Below, piece after piece: positions 46,533 to 58,417 of a DNA stretch of 64,000 nucleotides; position 1 is the stretch's first letter; each line of letters opens with the position of its first letter. The notes below the pieces were generated by a model. It was not told the DNA's origin. It made no database searches and saw only the letters and a program-made list of their open reading frames with translations. A program made the position numbers and the translations under genes. Source of the stretch: Nelumbo lutea (taxonomy: Eukaryota > Streptophyta > Magnoliopsida > Proteales > Nelumbonaceae); NCBI GenBank assembly GCA_022828595.1, contig JAKGHH010000005.1, positions 23,201,875 to 23,265,874 on the forward strand, read 5' to 3'.

Positions 46533-46533
46533 G

Positions 46534-46545
46534 TGGTATCAGAGC
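46534..46545 (+). other. Co5 primer-binding site
   Basis: TGGTATCAGAGC, an intact tRNA-iMet site one base after the LTR. Confidence 0.95.
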
Positions 46546-48297
46546 TAGGTTCAAGTCTTGAACCAAAATAGAACAAATCTGAACATGTGCAAATGTGCAG
46601 AAAGTGTTATAACCGATTTGCGTAGTTAGCGCTTTTTTTGGGAATTGGTTCCCAAATTATGGGCAGATGATCTGGAAAATAAATGTTTATTATTCTTTGG
46701 AATTTATAGAATTGTTCTATGAATTTTTCTTAAATTTTTTGGTTGCACATGTGATGAAGATCGAATCTTTATGGTGCCAAGGTTGGCACACCCTGCGATT
46801 TCTATTTTATTCAATTCTAGTTTGTAAATAATTTATTTATTTATTTTTAGACAAATTGTATAGGAATTTGATGTAATGTAATAACAAAAAAATTAGGTGT
46901 TTCTATTTTATTTTCATTTGGAGATCACTGGAGCGTGCAACAGAGGAGAAGAAATTTTCACAAAAACAAGTTCTACGATCTGCGGTTTTGCAGATATCGA
47001 TTGTGCAATGTACGATTAACTGTTCTTTGCAGGTTTGCAGGATATCCAAGAAAATCATAGTGCAGCCCTCTGATATTAGTATCTTGATAATTTGATTATC
47101 TTGAATTAATTTATTTTCATATCATTATTCTTGAATTAAATCTTGAACTAGACACCAAAACTTGGGCCGATTTACACCATATTTGGTCCAAACTGGTTGG
47201 ACCAAATTGTTGGTTCGATGGGGTTGGTTTTTCTAACCCTAATTCCATTCAGGCCAGAGAGTTGATGGCCCACTTCAATCTTTAATTTGACCCAACTTTG
47301 TAAAACCTAATTTTAATATGATAATGACTGAATCAGCCCTAAATTATCTACATGGGCCGAATTTCTTTTTTTAGTACAGCCCATGTACTTAGATAATGTT
47401 ATCTGATAACATTATGGGCTCTGTTGGGCTGATACTAATTTAATCTAATTAATTAAGATTTTTACAGATATTCTAATTGATTGGATCAATTTATTTCATG
47501 CATGTGATGTATGAATGTGTGATGTGCTACGTAAATTGACCATAAGTACTTGGCCCATGATTATTTCAATAGTGGCTCTTTCGCAAACCATGGTTGAATG
47601 CACATCATTGCCATGGTGTCCATAAGATCAATTTCCTCCCCAAGGGAATCCGTACGGAACCCTAGCCATTTAGGGCTCATTTAAATCTGGCTTTGAGAAA
47701 GTCAGTGGGAGCCACTTTGGTTTGACCTAAATAAAACTAGGGCGTAATATTTCGTTCCCTCCACTGAAATATGAGTGCATGTGATATGGAGATTCATATG
47801 AACTCCCTAAAGGACTTCCATCATTAACATGAAGATGGGTCCTTTAGTAATAAAGAAATGCACCATAAAATTGGGTTATCCATTTGCTGTTAGATTTGTT
47901 GGATTGTTTCATAAGATGATAGGGTTGTCATGGAAGATTCTCTCACGGTACCTTGGCGTTCACGATTATGATGGGTAAGCACTCATTGTACTGAAAGGTT
48001 TAACCTAAAATGGCAATGAACCTTGTCTGACAGAAGCCAAAGGGAAATCTCATGAGATTAGTGGATGTGATCCTTCACAGAAGGTGGTGGGATTATTCAA
48101 ATGAAACAATTGGCTCCATGCACCCTATGTGGTTTCTTACATTTTCAGAGACAGTTCGTAGTTTCCGTCACTAAGATAGGAGGGAAATCTCATAAATGAA
48201 CAAATATAAATGGAACATAGATTAAAAGCCATATCTATGTAGATAACATGAATCAAATCAGGTTGTGGACTAATATTTGTTTTACCTTTTATCATAA
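46546..48297 (+). other. Co5 leader
   Basis: Non-coding leader like those of Co3 and Co4. Only the right arm (GGCCCATG) of the conserved inverted repeat is intact at 47533-47559. Keeps the segment before gag that Co3 lacks. Confidence 0.8.
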
Positions 48298-49190
48298 ATG
48301 GCAAATGGACAATTCACCAAACTGTTGGATGATAATAAGCTTAAGTGCCCAAATTATGCTGACTGGTATTGTAACCTTATGCTAGTCCTGACATCCGAGA
48401 AATTGGACAAGGTTGCTAAGAACCTTGCTCCAGATCGTCTGGGTGATAGGACTTCTGAGGCCCATAGGAGGGAATATCAATAGGAGGAGAAAAACTCTCT
48501 TGCCCAGTGCTATACCATAGCCTCCTTAGATAATCAAATACAGTGACAATTCGATCAGATCGAAGTGTCCAAAGATATCATGGATAGTCTAAGGATAATG
48601 TATGAGGAGCAGAATTGTTTTACTCGTCAGAAGGTTCTAAAATGGTTTATGACTGCACAAATGTCCAAGAGCTAGCTAGTTCATGACAATTGTCTTAAAA
48701 TGATAGGGTACATCAATGAATTGGAGGCTCTTGGATCTAGGCTAGATCATTTCACCAAAGTTGATGCCATCCTAAACTCTTTGTCTCCTTCTTTCAATCA
48801 GTTCATAATGAATTACAATATGAACAAGCTAAATGTTAGCCTCCAATAACTCAGCAATATGTTGCAAAGGGCTAAGAAACCGATAAAGAAGGATGAGCCC
48901 ATTTCCATGCTTGTCAAATGTGGAAAATCAGGCAAGAAGAAGAGGAAGGCAAAGAAGAAAACTTAGAATAAAAATAATAAGCCCAAAAAGTAGAGGAAAG
49001 ACAAGGCATCAGATGCTTGTCACTTCTGCAAACAGGCTGACCACTGGAAGAGGAACTGTCCTCAGTACCTGGAGGCCAAGAAACAAAGTAATTTGGAATC
49101 CTTTGTAATAGAAACCAATATGTTGGTGACTTCTGCTTCCTCATGTATTGACTCCAAGGCTTCCAGTCATGCATGTAACACATTGTAGGG
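48298..49190 (+). pseudogene. Co5 gag and protease start
   Basis: ATG 48298 (MANGQFTKLLDDNKLKCPNY). TAG at 48481 and several later stops, all in the gag frame. Capsid motif FIMNYNMNKLNVS, lysine-rich tract, complete knuckle CHFCKQADHWKRNC (about 49019-49060). Protease active site reads CIDSKASSHAC, so DSGA has become DSKA (Asp at 49150); inactive. The frame ends TAG near 49186. Confidence 0.9.
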
Positions 49191-50435
49191 GTTTGGGACA
49201 AGTAGAAGACTAAGTGACGGTGAAGTGATTCTTTACTTGGAGACTTTTACAAGCATTGCAGCTAAACTATAGGAACTGTAGAATTGTATTTCAGAGAAGG
49301 AATAGTTACATTAAAATATTGTCTTTATGTACCCAATTTGAGAAGAAATTTAATTTCTATTTCAAAACTATGTGTGGATGGTTATTTTGTTCTCTTTAGT
49401 AATGTGATTGCAATCATTCTCTAGAAGTAAATGTAACTGAAACTACGTCAGATAATAACCCCAAGAAAAGAACCTGTGATACAGTTAATCCCATGTGCCT
49501 GTGGCATTATCGACTTGGCCACATTAACATAGATCGTATCACAAGGTTGGTAAAGGATGGTCCTTTAGATTTTCTAACTATAGAAGATCTTACAACCTGT
49601 GAACCTTGCTTTCAAAGTAAGATGACGAAATGACCATTTAACAATAAGTCTGAAAGATCAACAGACACCCTTGATCATATACATACTGATGTATGTGGTC
49701 CCCTGAATGTTAGGACATGTAACCAATACATTTTTTTTATAACATTCACTGATGATCACTCTTGGTATGGTTATGTGTACCTAATGAAGCACAAGTCTGA
49801 ATCCTTTGAAAAGTTCAAAGAATTCAGGCAAGAGGTCGAGAAACAGTTAAGGAAACACATTAAGGCCCTTTGATCAGATCGAAGAGGTGAATATCTTTAT
49901 GACAAATTCAGGGACTACTTAAAGGAAAATGGGATAGTATCACAACTATCTCCTCCTACTACACCATAATTAAATGGTGTGTCAGAAAGGAGGAACCGGA
50001 TTTTATTAGAGATTGTGATATACGTGCTGAACTGGGTTCCAGCCAAATCTGTTCTGAAGACTTACTATGAGCTTTGGACCAGTAAGAAACCAAGTGTAAG
50101 AAACTTGAAGATTTGGGGTTGTCTGACACATGTTAAAAGAACAAGTGCCAAGTGCTGACAAATTGGAATCTAAGACCAGTCGTTGCCTATTTGTAGGTTG
50201 CCCAAAAGGCTTTGTACGATATTTATTCTATGACCCAAGAGAACAGAAGGTGTTCTGTAGTCGAAATGCCCATTTCTTGGAGGAAGATTACATCCTGAAC
50301 AATCATCCTCAAGAAGTTGTTCTTGATGAGGAGAACTTAGGAGTAGTGGGAGATGTCCCACAAGCTCCAGTTAATATCCGACCTAGGAGATCTACCCGGG
50401 AATCCAGACCTCCATTTCATTATGGCTATGACTAA
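49191..50435 (+). pseudogene. Co5 protease end and integrase
   Basis: Many frameshifts. A segment of about 60 bases equivalent to KLNNKFFTHKELENGLYV is deleted near 49410. GAG-pre-integrase (LWHYRLGHINIDRI) at about 49500. Integrase traces HTDVCGP, SDRRGEY-like and VSERRNR at 49690-50000. An open tail 50130-50435 carries the full KGFVRYLFYDPREQKVFCS segment absent from Co3. Confidence 0.85.
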
Positions 50436-50449
50436 GAAAGTTACTTGGT

Positions 50450-51098
50450 GGAAGTCTTGACTAGTGAGGATGATCCTGTGACTTATACGGAAGCTATGTT
50501 GGACATAAATTCCATGAGAGTTGAGATGGACTCAATTGAGACAAATGGAGTCTGGACTCTGGTAGATCCGCCCCTGGGGTAAAAGCAATTGGTTGCAAAT
50601 GGATCTATAAGAGGAAGAAGGGCCCCAATGGCACAGTTGAGACTTACAAGGCTTGTCTTATGGCGAAAGGCTACACTCAGAAAGAAGGAATTGATTATGA
50701 GGAAACCTTTTCGCCTGTGGCCATGCTTAAATCCATTAGGATCATGCTATCTGTAGCAGCATACCATGACTACGAGATTTGGCAAATGGATGTCAAAACC
50801 GTGTTCCTGAATAGAGATCTTACTGAAGATATCTATATGCAGCAACCGCAAGATTTCCTTGTTGTAGGTCAGGAACACATGGTTTATAAACTTAAATGAT
50901 ATATATGGACTTAAGCAAGCTTCTAGGAGCTGGAACATCCGGTTTGACTCTGCTGTCAAATAGTTTGACATTGAGCAGAATCTAGATGAGCATTGTGTAT
51001 ATAGGAAGACCAATGGGGATAAGGTTACATTCTTGGTTTTGTATATAGACGACATTCTACTCATTGGGAATGATTTAGGAATGTTGATTGCGGTGAAA
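50450..51098 (+). pseudogene. Co5 reverse transcriptase, truncated
   Basis: RT fingers and palm: GIDYEETFSPVAMLKSIRIM and IWQMDVKTVFLNRD in an open block at 50660-50899, then stops and SIYGLKQAS-like traces. The catalytic box reads YIDD at about 51046. Breaks off after GNDLGMLI at the junction with LTR sequence near 51098. Confidence 0.9.
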
Positions 51099-51678
51099 GA
51101 GTCGGGATCCAAATAAAATAAGGGATTATTCTTATCCACTTAAAGAGTCGGGATCCAAATAAAGATTTGGATCAAAGGAACTCCTAATTTGATTAGGAAT
51201 GTTGATCTTTATCCGTAGATAAGATAAGGGATTATCCTTATCACTTAAAGAGTCTAGATCTAAATAAAAGATTTGGATTAGGAAACTCCTACTAGGATTT
51301 AGGAAATTTTCTTTTTAAAGCTATAAATAAGAGAGTAGGGCTAACCTCCAAACAAACATTTGCTGAATATAGAGAGAAGACAACACAGTTAGACTATTCT
51401 TGCCTTCTGCCCTTTTTTTTCCTACTTTTGCTGCCCCACCCTGTTCGGTCTCCAGTTCTTAGATTCGATCAAGAACACCTATGTTGGTACTCTCTTTGGG
51501 CATGAACACCTATGTTGGGAGGAGCATTATTGCATGGGTTTCGTATTAGGTATATCCCTCCCTCATTTTGTTTCAGATTTGGTCCGATTTGGTTACAAGA
51601 ACGAACCTTGAAAATGCAGTTTCCTAAATTGGGAAAAGGATTCTCAGATGGGAATAAGGAAATTTTTGAAATTTCTCT
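51099..51678 (+). repeat. Co5 3' LTR remnant
   Basis: Interior of the LTR (matches from about 45795 to 46465 of the 5' LTR). A 45-base partial duplication around GAGTCGGGATCCAAATAAA lies at the junction (51099-51180). A stretch between about 51475 and 51520 is also rearranged. No terminal TTCA. Confidence 0.88.
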
Positions 51679-51681
51679 TGC

Positions 51682-52001
51682 TTTGAAAATAGCCCTGCTA
51701 TTCAAGAAAAAAGGGTAGCTACTGTCCAGTATTTATCTAGTACTGGCTCTCTGAGGGTTGGAGCTGAGTTTCTGGCAAAACATTACCACCAAGTGAATAG
51801 CTAATCCCTTTTAGTTTGTTGCCTTTGTAAGATGATGATTTGAAGGATAATTTTGATTTCACCATCCACCTTGCTTGCAGCATCAGTTATACATTCCACA
51901 ACTAACATGGGGAAACCATCCCAAAGTGTTCACTATGGCAAGGTTGTCTCCGAAGTATTATCACTATTATGACCCAGAAACACGTGGATTGAACTTCCAA
52001 G
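51682..52001 (+). pseudogene. Aspartate aminotransferase, two-exon fragment (right copy)
   Basis: Exon A' (51682-51792) encodes [13 protein letters not shown] and [16 protein letters not shown] without a stop. An 88-base intron (GTGAAT...TTGCTTGCAG, 51793-51880) follows. Exon B (51881-52001) encodes [14 protein letters not shown] and [12 protein letters not shown] and ends at a GT donor in phase 1. The order and spacing match plant cytosolic-type aspartate aminotransferases (TWGNH region of the large domain). Neither an upstream exon nor the following exon with the HACAHNPTG motif was found, so this is a gene fragment rather than a working gene. The enzyme family catalyses PLP-dependent transfer between aspartate and 2-oxoglutarate. 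Confidence 0.87.
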
Positions 52002-52935
52002 GTTTGGATTCTTCTTCGTTTATCTGTGTTTGATTAGCCATAATGGTATCTTAGCAACAAAGTACAAATATTTTTCCCACAATAATGATGCAATTTATTG
52101 CAAGAAAAAAAGTAGTGAAGGCAAAGGAGGATTGTCATTGGACGCAAAGGCCCCAACAAGGCACAAGCACAAAAGTCTTCCAAAATTAAGGCTTTCTTTG
52201 AGCTTTTGCCTTTGGGCTGTAGGAAACAAAAATAAACCAAAAACACTTTTAAATTTGCTTTTAAAAGTGAAGGCAATGTTGCTTTTAAAACACAATAATC
52301 TAATGCCAAAACACTTTTATGCCCCAAAACGCAAAGCTTTGGGGCTCGGGCTTTGAAAGCACAAGTCTTGAAGCTTATGCAAATGCAACCTAAACTAATA
52401 CAGAGATGTTGCCACTAGCCCACTTTTACTAGCACATGATGTGTTAAACAAAAGAAATTATCATGCTGATCCAAACAACAATAAGAAACAAACTTGAACC
52501 CTGACTTGCTGCTCCTAATTTCACCTCTTTTTTAAACTTTTATTAATTTTGATATTAATTAGAAAAGATTCAATAAACAAAAGGTCAGAAGTTATGTGTA
52601 AATTGGGAAAATACAAATACCATGGTCTCCTACTGGACAATTTGAATGGTCGAACTACTGTTACATGGAGGCATTTAAAGTGCAGATTCATAGTTTCGGA
52701 GAGCCAATGTAATAGGCATTTTGGTGAATCTGCTTGATTCTCACTAACACAAGTTGGCTTGTCGCACATGTCAACTCGTGAGTCCCCTCCAAAGGATTCC
52801 CATTTCTGTTCAGTTTTGAGTCAAAATGCAGGTACTTCCAGTTGATGGCATTTGGTTCCTCACGAGTTCAACCCCATCCATGGCCGCAATCAGCCACCAG
52901 TAACTCTAATACCTCTAATGATAGACAACAACATG
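52002..52935. other. Intron-like DNA with a small hairpin
   Basis: No gene recognised. 52100-52390 is a low-complexity, MITE-like block with words such as GCTTTTGCC and AAGCACAAG and a short palindrome at 52244-52269 (arms CACTTTTAAA/TTTAAAAGTG). An open stretch at 52560-52735 has no known family. From about 52800 the sequence begins to resemble a linker upstream of the HECT domain. Confidence 0.4.
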
Positions 52936-53380
52936 CTGTTCTGTTGTCTCGTAAGAAATTCTAAGTTTGCCGAAGCCACATTCTAGATTCTATAGCATGG
53001 ATGGTGGATTTGTATGCCAATCATAAAGCTAATCGGGAAGTGGAATACAGTGAAGAATTTGGTACAGGCCTGTGTCCAACAATGGAGTTTTACTTTGGTT
53101 AGTCATGAGTTTCAGAAGGCTAGCCTGGGTATGTGGAGAGAGGATCATAGTACTCCAACTACAGGGAAAAGCTTGGATGATAATAGTTCTGGATTTGTGG
53201 CAGCTCATCTGGGACTTTCCCCTCGTCCATGGTCTCCTTCATTGAATGCATTGGACAAGACAATGGTTTCAGAAGTGATCAAAAAGTTTGTCCTTGGGAA
53301 GATTGTAGAAAAGGCTCTATAAGATGGAAGGGTTCTGGACTTGCCCTTCTCCAAAACCTTTTATAAAATTATTCTTGAAA
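52936..53380 (+). pseudogene. HECT E3 ubiquitin ligase fragment (UPL3/UPL4-like)
   Basis: Start of a plant HECT domain in one contiguous block. RKF-stop (TAA 52962), then HILDSIAWMVDLYANHKA, EVEYSEEFGTG and PTMEFY. A frameshift near 53090 is followed by LVSHEFQKASLGMWREDH, GLSPRPWSPS and SEVIKKFVLGKIVEKAL. A TAA at 53320 stands where Gln is expected, then GRVLDLPFSKTFYK. This order fits UPL3/UPL4 ligases, which ubiquitinate substrates through a C-terminal HECT cysteine; that cysteine region is absent. Two stops, one frameshift and truncation show a pseudogene. Confidence 0.85.
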
Positions 53381-54060
53381 AGGTGATTTGGATCGCTAGG
53401 AATTGCCCTTTATAGTACAACCTCTTGATCAAAAACTTATTCTTGTTTTAAAACATGAAACACAAGTGTTTATTCTATGAATTTGTATAACGTTAAACTT
53501 ATGGTTGAGGGGTTTGTTTATTATTACACAAGGAAATGTATTATGGGAATGGAATTTGTTAATCATAAATGATAGCATTTCACCTTCCTAACAATAATAA
53601 CACACTTAGTGGATGCACTTTATTAATCTATGATTCTGGACTGCCATTTGGAGGGGGGGCATCTTATTGATATTCCATTTGCCAAATTCCTCATTGATTC
53701 AGCATTTCTAGTTATGTGGCATATCCATCACTATTAAGAAAGGCTCTTTCAATGCTTCATTTCACTATAGAAAGGTGTTAATTTTGGTTGTTAGGATTTC
53801 CTAGAGAATTTTTCAGGTAGGGATTTAGTCAATCAGTTGGTGTACCATGGTTGGTGCACAAAATTAAATACTTATTTTCATAAATTGCATACTAGTGGAA
53901 ACTCTTTTATACAACAATTCTATTGATAGTTTAATAATGAAGCTGTTATTTTTTTTCTTGTTTTCTCATATGATCACAGCTCCTAAGCCGAATGCAACTT
54001 TTCCAGACAAGTTACCAACTTCAAGATCTCCTTTGTTTGATCAGCCATCCACTGTAAACT
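53381..54060. other. Intron-like DNA with a possible terminal exon
   Basis: AT-rich, no repeat match. At 53978-54058, after ATGATCACAG, a short open stretch reads PKPNATFPDKLPTSRSPLFD, then QPSTVNW, and stops at the edge of an Athila-like LTR. It looks like a spliced exon start, but I do not recognise the protein. Confidence 0.4.
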
Positions 54061-55282
54061 GGTGAGAACGGGTCGTATCCATGGGGAAACAAGGGAAAAA
54101 CTGTTACGTACTTAGATCCGGGAAAGAGAACACAAGTGGGAGTTGCAGAAATACAAAAATTAATTAATTAAACTGAAAAATAGAATTCGAACATTGCTGA
54201 AAATTAAAAGTGCAAAAAAATAAATAAATACAGAAATAAATAAATAAAAGAAACTAATTAAAATGTCTGTAATCCGATAAGAGGTAGCAGTCTCCGGATC
54301 TCTCCTTTGACCCTTGAACTTCTTGAGCTAGGCCTTTCGTCTTACATGGTCGAATTGCAGATCTACAGAAAATAAAACGAAGATCAAACAAAATGAAAAT
54401 AAATTATAGAAATTAAATAATGAAACTGGAATTGAAAGAATAGATATTAAAACTAAAATAAAGTAAAAGTGGTTGGGATCCGATTCCAGAGGTGGCAATA
54501 GTGGTGTTAGCGAACTGCAAGTAGGAATCCCTCATTTTGTTTGGATGTCCTCATCTTCCTCTACCCTTGAACTTTTCAAGATCAGCCTTCTGCCTTACTT
54601 GGGGATCCAACCCTTTCTCAAGAGCCCTTGGGTCCTTTTTATAGAGAAGGGTGGATACAATTAAGATTAGAGAGAAAGAGGGGGGTGGCAATTGGATTTT
54701 AGCAAAGATATAGGTGCTCTAGGGTTTCTAATTGAGGGTTAAGATGGTTCTAGTGTGATCCTAAGGCTGAGAAGAAAATGAGAAAGCACCCAATATTATG
54801 TAAGGCTGAGATTTAATGGGTAAAGGCTGAATGGTAAAAATTAGAAGTTAGGTGGCTCCTAGGGTTAGAATGCTAAAAAGAGAGTGCCCTAGAATGGATG
54901 GTGGAGATTAAAAGGGATGGAAGGTGAGGATTTAGCAGTTAGGGACAACTAGGGTTCTCTAAGAGTGAAAAGAATGGGTTAAAAGGCGTGGGGAGCATGC
55001 TAATACAGTAAGAGGGGAGCCAAAATGGGTTAAACAGCTAAGAGGCGCCCTCCTGATTTTAGTTTTTCACAAAAACACCCCCTCTCTCAGTTGAACTTCA
55101 CACCAACTTCCCAAAATCTGCATTTCAACCATTAAAATTTCCCAATTTTCTCCAAAATTTGCACAGAGACCCTTAGAGGCCACAACATTGCATTTACTGG
55201 GAAAATGGCACATCTTGACTATTCTAATGCCGAAAATACCCATGAGTTGATGCCCTTAAGGCATTAAAATGCAGAGTTATCA
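54061..55282 (-). repeat. At-B 3' LTR (end-truncated)
   Basis: Minus-strand LTR homologous to 27220-28540. Sense start TGATAACTCTG at 55282, after the purine tract. The sense end is lost near 54061 within GGTGAGAA sequence. TATA box (sense TATAAAAAGG) near 54640. Confidence 0.87.
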
Positions 55283-56029
55283 CACCCCCCAACTTAAACG
55301 TTGCTTGTTCCTTAGCAATGCAGCCTTAAATTACATTGAGCATAGAGATCTTTCCCATCTCAAGGTCATCCCTAACAAAATTAGTTGAGCATCCTAATTT
55401 TAGAATTGTCAAACTCTATATAGATCGGTATTGGGCTTAAGGGGTAAAACTGTCTTACTTGGAATATTACAGAAACTTGGCTTAAAAATCTTATTTACCC
55501 TTCCATCTTGTTCAAGGTAGTCCACTGTTTCTAACAATTTGAAGAATTTTTGTCTAATTTCATCTTTCTCTTCTTATCTTGGTAGGGGCAAATTTGGAAG
55601 TATTTTTTAATTTTTAAATGGTTTCAAAAATATTCAAATAAGACTAATTTTGACTCCTATCACTTGCTACCAGTTTCTACAAAATTCAATATTCTTTTAT
55701 CAGTTTCCTCAACTTTTTCTGTTTGGGAATCCCTTCTAATGGAAAATACTAAAAATTTCTTAGTAAAATTTTAATTCTACACATTTAAAGGCTTAGCTTT
55801 TCAATTTTTTTCTCTCTTTCCTCACCCCCCAACTTAAATGTCATTGCCCCTAATGGCATGACTAGAATGATGCAAAAAGAATATGGGCCAAAGGGAGCAA
55901 TGAATAGGGTTTTCCTAAGGGGTTCAAGGTCTGCCACCTAGTCTCGCTCGAATCAAGAAAAGAAAAATAACTTCTAAAAGAAAAAAAATTGTAAAAACTA
56001 TGTTGGGTTGCCTCCCACCTAGTGCTAAG
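55283..56029 (-). other. At-B polypurine tract and 3' untranslated region
   Basis: Purine tract (sense AAGTTGGGGGGTG) next to the LTR, then non-coding DNA matching At-A and At-C. Sense GGGAGGCAACCCAACATAG at about 56020-56000 directly follows the protease-side tail. No RT, RNase H or integrase. Confidence 0.8.
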
Positions 56030-56950
56030 TTTAACGTCCTCAACCAGACACACTCACGCACTTTCTTCATCTAAACTCTCCAATTCACTTTCATCTTTCG
56101 ACAGACATGGTTCAGATTGGGCTAACCAAGGGGTAGGCCGGGCATCTAAAAGATCATCCTCTATATCCACTTTGCACTTATCTTCCCCTAGGTTGGGATA
56201 CTTAGAGGCACTAAAAAATGTTTAACTAGACTTTCTACTCCCCAAATGAAATGTCCATTTCTCCTGATTTGCAATTTATATTAGTCGTTGCTAGAAACGA
56301 ACAACTTAAGATTATCGGGATATGGTTCAATTCCTCAGTTGGGGTCATGTTTAGGATGATAAAACCCACTGGGAATTGATAACCTTCTACCCTGACAATG
56401 ACGTCCTCAATAACACTTCAAGGGGTCTTGATTGACCAATCATCGAGTTATAGAATTACCTTGGTAGGTTCTAACTCGCAGATCCTGAACCAGTCATGAA
56501 TGGACAGAAGCATATTTATACTGACTCCTAAATCCAATAAGGCCCGATCGAAGGTGATTCTAGAGATGACACATCATATGAGAGGAGCATCAGGATCTTT
56601 CAGTTTTTGGGGAAGTTGGTTTAGGAGAGCTACACTCACATCTACTGAGAGTATCATTTTTTGTGGGGTCGATCGTGGCTCCATTATTTGAGTACACATC
56701 TCTTTCAAGAACTTGGTGTAGGTCAGGATATGTTGGATCGCGTCGAGGAGAGGGAAGTTAATATGGACTTCCCAACTTTCCTTGTTGTGGGTCTCTTTCT
56801 TCTTTAGCACTGGCCCGACTATGAGTGCAGTTGGAAAGGTGACCATAGGTTGGTTCGCTATGGGCTCTTCTTCTAAAGTTTCCTTTCCTTCTTCTTGTCC
56901 CCCCAACTTAGGTTCTTCTTGCTCCTTTTCACTAACTCTCTCGCATGGTC
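56030..56950 (-). pseudogene. At-B gag C-terminus and protease remnant
   Basis: Open block 56906-56574 holds the gag-to-protease bridge (FPTALIVGPVLKKKETHN, VHINFPLLDAIQHILTY, FLKEMCTQ) and reaches DPDAPLI. The protease that follows (56573-56230) is broken by stops, but RALLDLG-like, PIIL-like and final KYPNLGED-type pieces are readable. The same acidic tail as At-A (SELESLDEESA) ends at about 56035 and runs into the 3' region. Confidence 0.85.
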
Positions 56951-58412
56951 TCTATAGGTGAAGTTGGGCTAATTTTCCCACCAAAGATTATATGGACTAA
57001 AGAATGGGTTAGCATTGGGTTGGAAAAATCTATTGGCTGCATGTACTTGGTTTGGACTAACTGGTTGACATGGTCCTATTGCAGGGCACTAGCTAACATG
57101 ATGGGTCAGGCTTGCACAGATGGACTAACTGGTTGACATGGTCCCCTTGCTCTCGCAAGGACCTAATTAAGTAACCACAAGACCCTCTTAGGCGTAGCCG
57201 TTTAACCTCTTTCCTTAGACACCAACCACCGATTATGGAAAGTAATTACAAGCTTTCCTAAAATTCAGCACACCTTTGAACCAAATGTTAGGCTTCCCTA
57301 AAGGATCTTACTATCCAATTTTGAATTAGGGTTAGGGTAAACTGCATGTGAAGAGTGGTGATTTTTGGGCCAAGGAAGGGTGATGAAATCCCCACCTTAT
57401 CTTATTTAGGTTGGGTGCCCTTAAATGGATTAATGGAAAAACAAAATAAACACAACAAATGCAACTAATTATAATGCATGAACAATTATTTCTAAAATGC
57501 AATTCAGCAATATAACATAAAAGAATAAAATAAACTAAGCAAAGCAAGATAAGCAATTAAGATAATAAAAAGAAGGAAAACCTAATACAGTCACAACTAG
57601 CAAGATGATTTCAAAAATTAAATAAACCTATATGATGCATGCTCTAGCATATGTAACCTTAAATTATGAAATGCAAAAAAAAAATTAAAATATTAATTAA
57701 TTTTTTTATTTTATTTATTTATTTATTTATTTATTTTTTCTTGAAATTCGAAAATTTAAATTTAAAATTTCAAATTTGAAATTCAAATTCAAATTCAAAT
57801 TCAGAATTGAATTAAAATTTAAACTCAAATTCAAAAATTTAAACAATTTCCTATTTAATGATTAGTTATTCAATTAAATAACAAAAAAAGGAATTAAATA
57901 ATGCAAAAACTAATTATAACAAGTATAAAATAAAAGAAATAAATATTCTAAGAACGAAATTAACTACAACCAAAATAAACTTTAACAATAAACATTGTTA
58001 TTCTAAAAATCAAACCGAAAATAAAATAAACAAAAGAAAATTATGTGGGAATAAATAAAATAAAATAAAATAAACGAAATTTTTTTCTATTTTTTATCAG
58101 AAATAAAACAAAAATATTAACCTAATAAAATATAAATTTGAACAATAATATAAAATGAAGAAAGATAAATATATCTAGAAACAAAACTGAAGAAAAAATA
58201 ATACAAAAATAAATAAATTGGACTTAGGAAAAAAATTAAAAATTCGAAAATCACTATTCAACTAAAAAAAGAGTTCGAAAATAAAAATAAAAAAATCAAA
58301 AGTAAAATAGAATGACTACACCTAAAACGCAATCCAATTTCTCTTCCATCCCACAGTCCTACAATGCTCCGATTCCCCACCTTACACTATTCTGTCCTGC
58401 AGAATCAAAGAG
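56951..58412 (-). other. At-B gag 5' remnants and AT-rich leader
   Basis: Matches At-A 24400-26430. Strongly eroded gag up to about 57170, then an AT-rich leader with AAATTT/GAATTC word clusters (57740-57850). Cut at 58412-58417 by a copia LTR, so the PBS and 5' LTR are missing. Confidence 0.75.
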
Positions 58413-58417
58413 AAACT

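Larger units (their letters stand above)
44597..51678 (+). mobile_element. Co5, copia element with 3' deletion
   Basis: 5' LTR 44597-46532, PBS, leader, gag from 48298, protease, integrase, and RT to about 51098. There it joins the interior of its own 3' LTR, removing the rest of RT, RNase H and about 1.2 kb of LTR. The LTR remnant ends about 51678 without its CA terminus. It is inserted in an aminotransferase intron. The flanking exon DNA is present on both sides. Confidence 0.92.

Noticed and set aside
52100..52390. A defined MITE in the intron-like region
   Set aside because: Only a 10-base-arm internal palindrome is clear. No terminal inverted repeat with a TSD could be fixed.
52549..52737. 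Host exon in the 52560-52735 open stretch
   Set aside because: No recognisable family, and both strands are open. Insufficient evidence.
38907..54060. A complete 15-kb CACTA element carrying the captured exons
   Set aside because: Only a left terminus is visible. No TTTCTTGTAGTG right end or matching 3-bp TSD was found, so the claim cannot be supported.
58413..58417. TSD for the inverted LTR pair 58418-61095
   Set aside because: AAACT on the left and ACTAG on the right are not a duplication.
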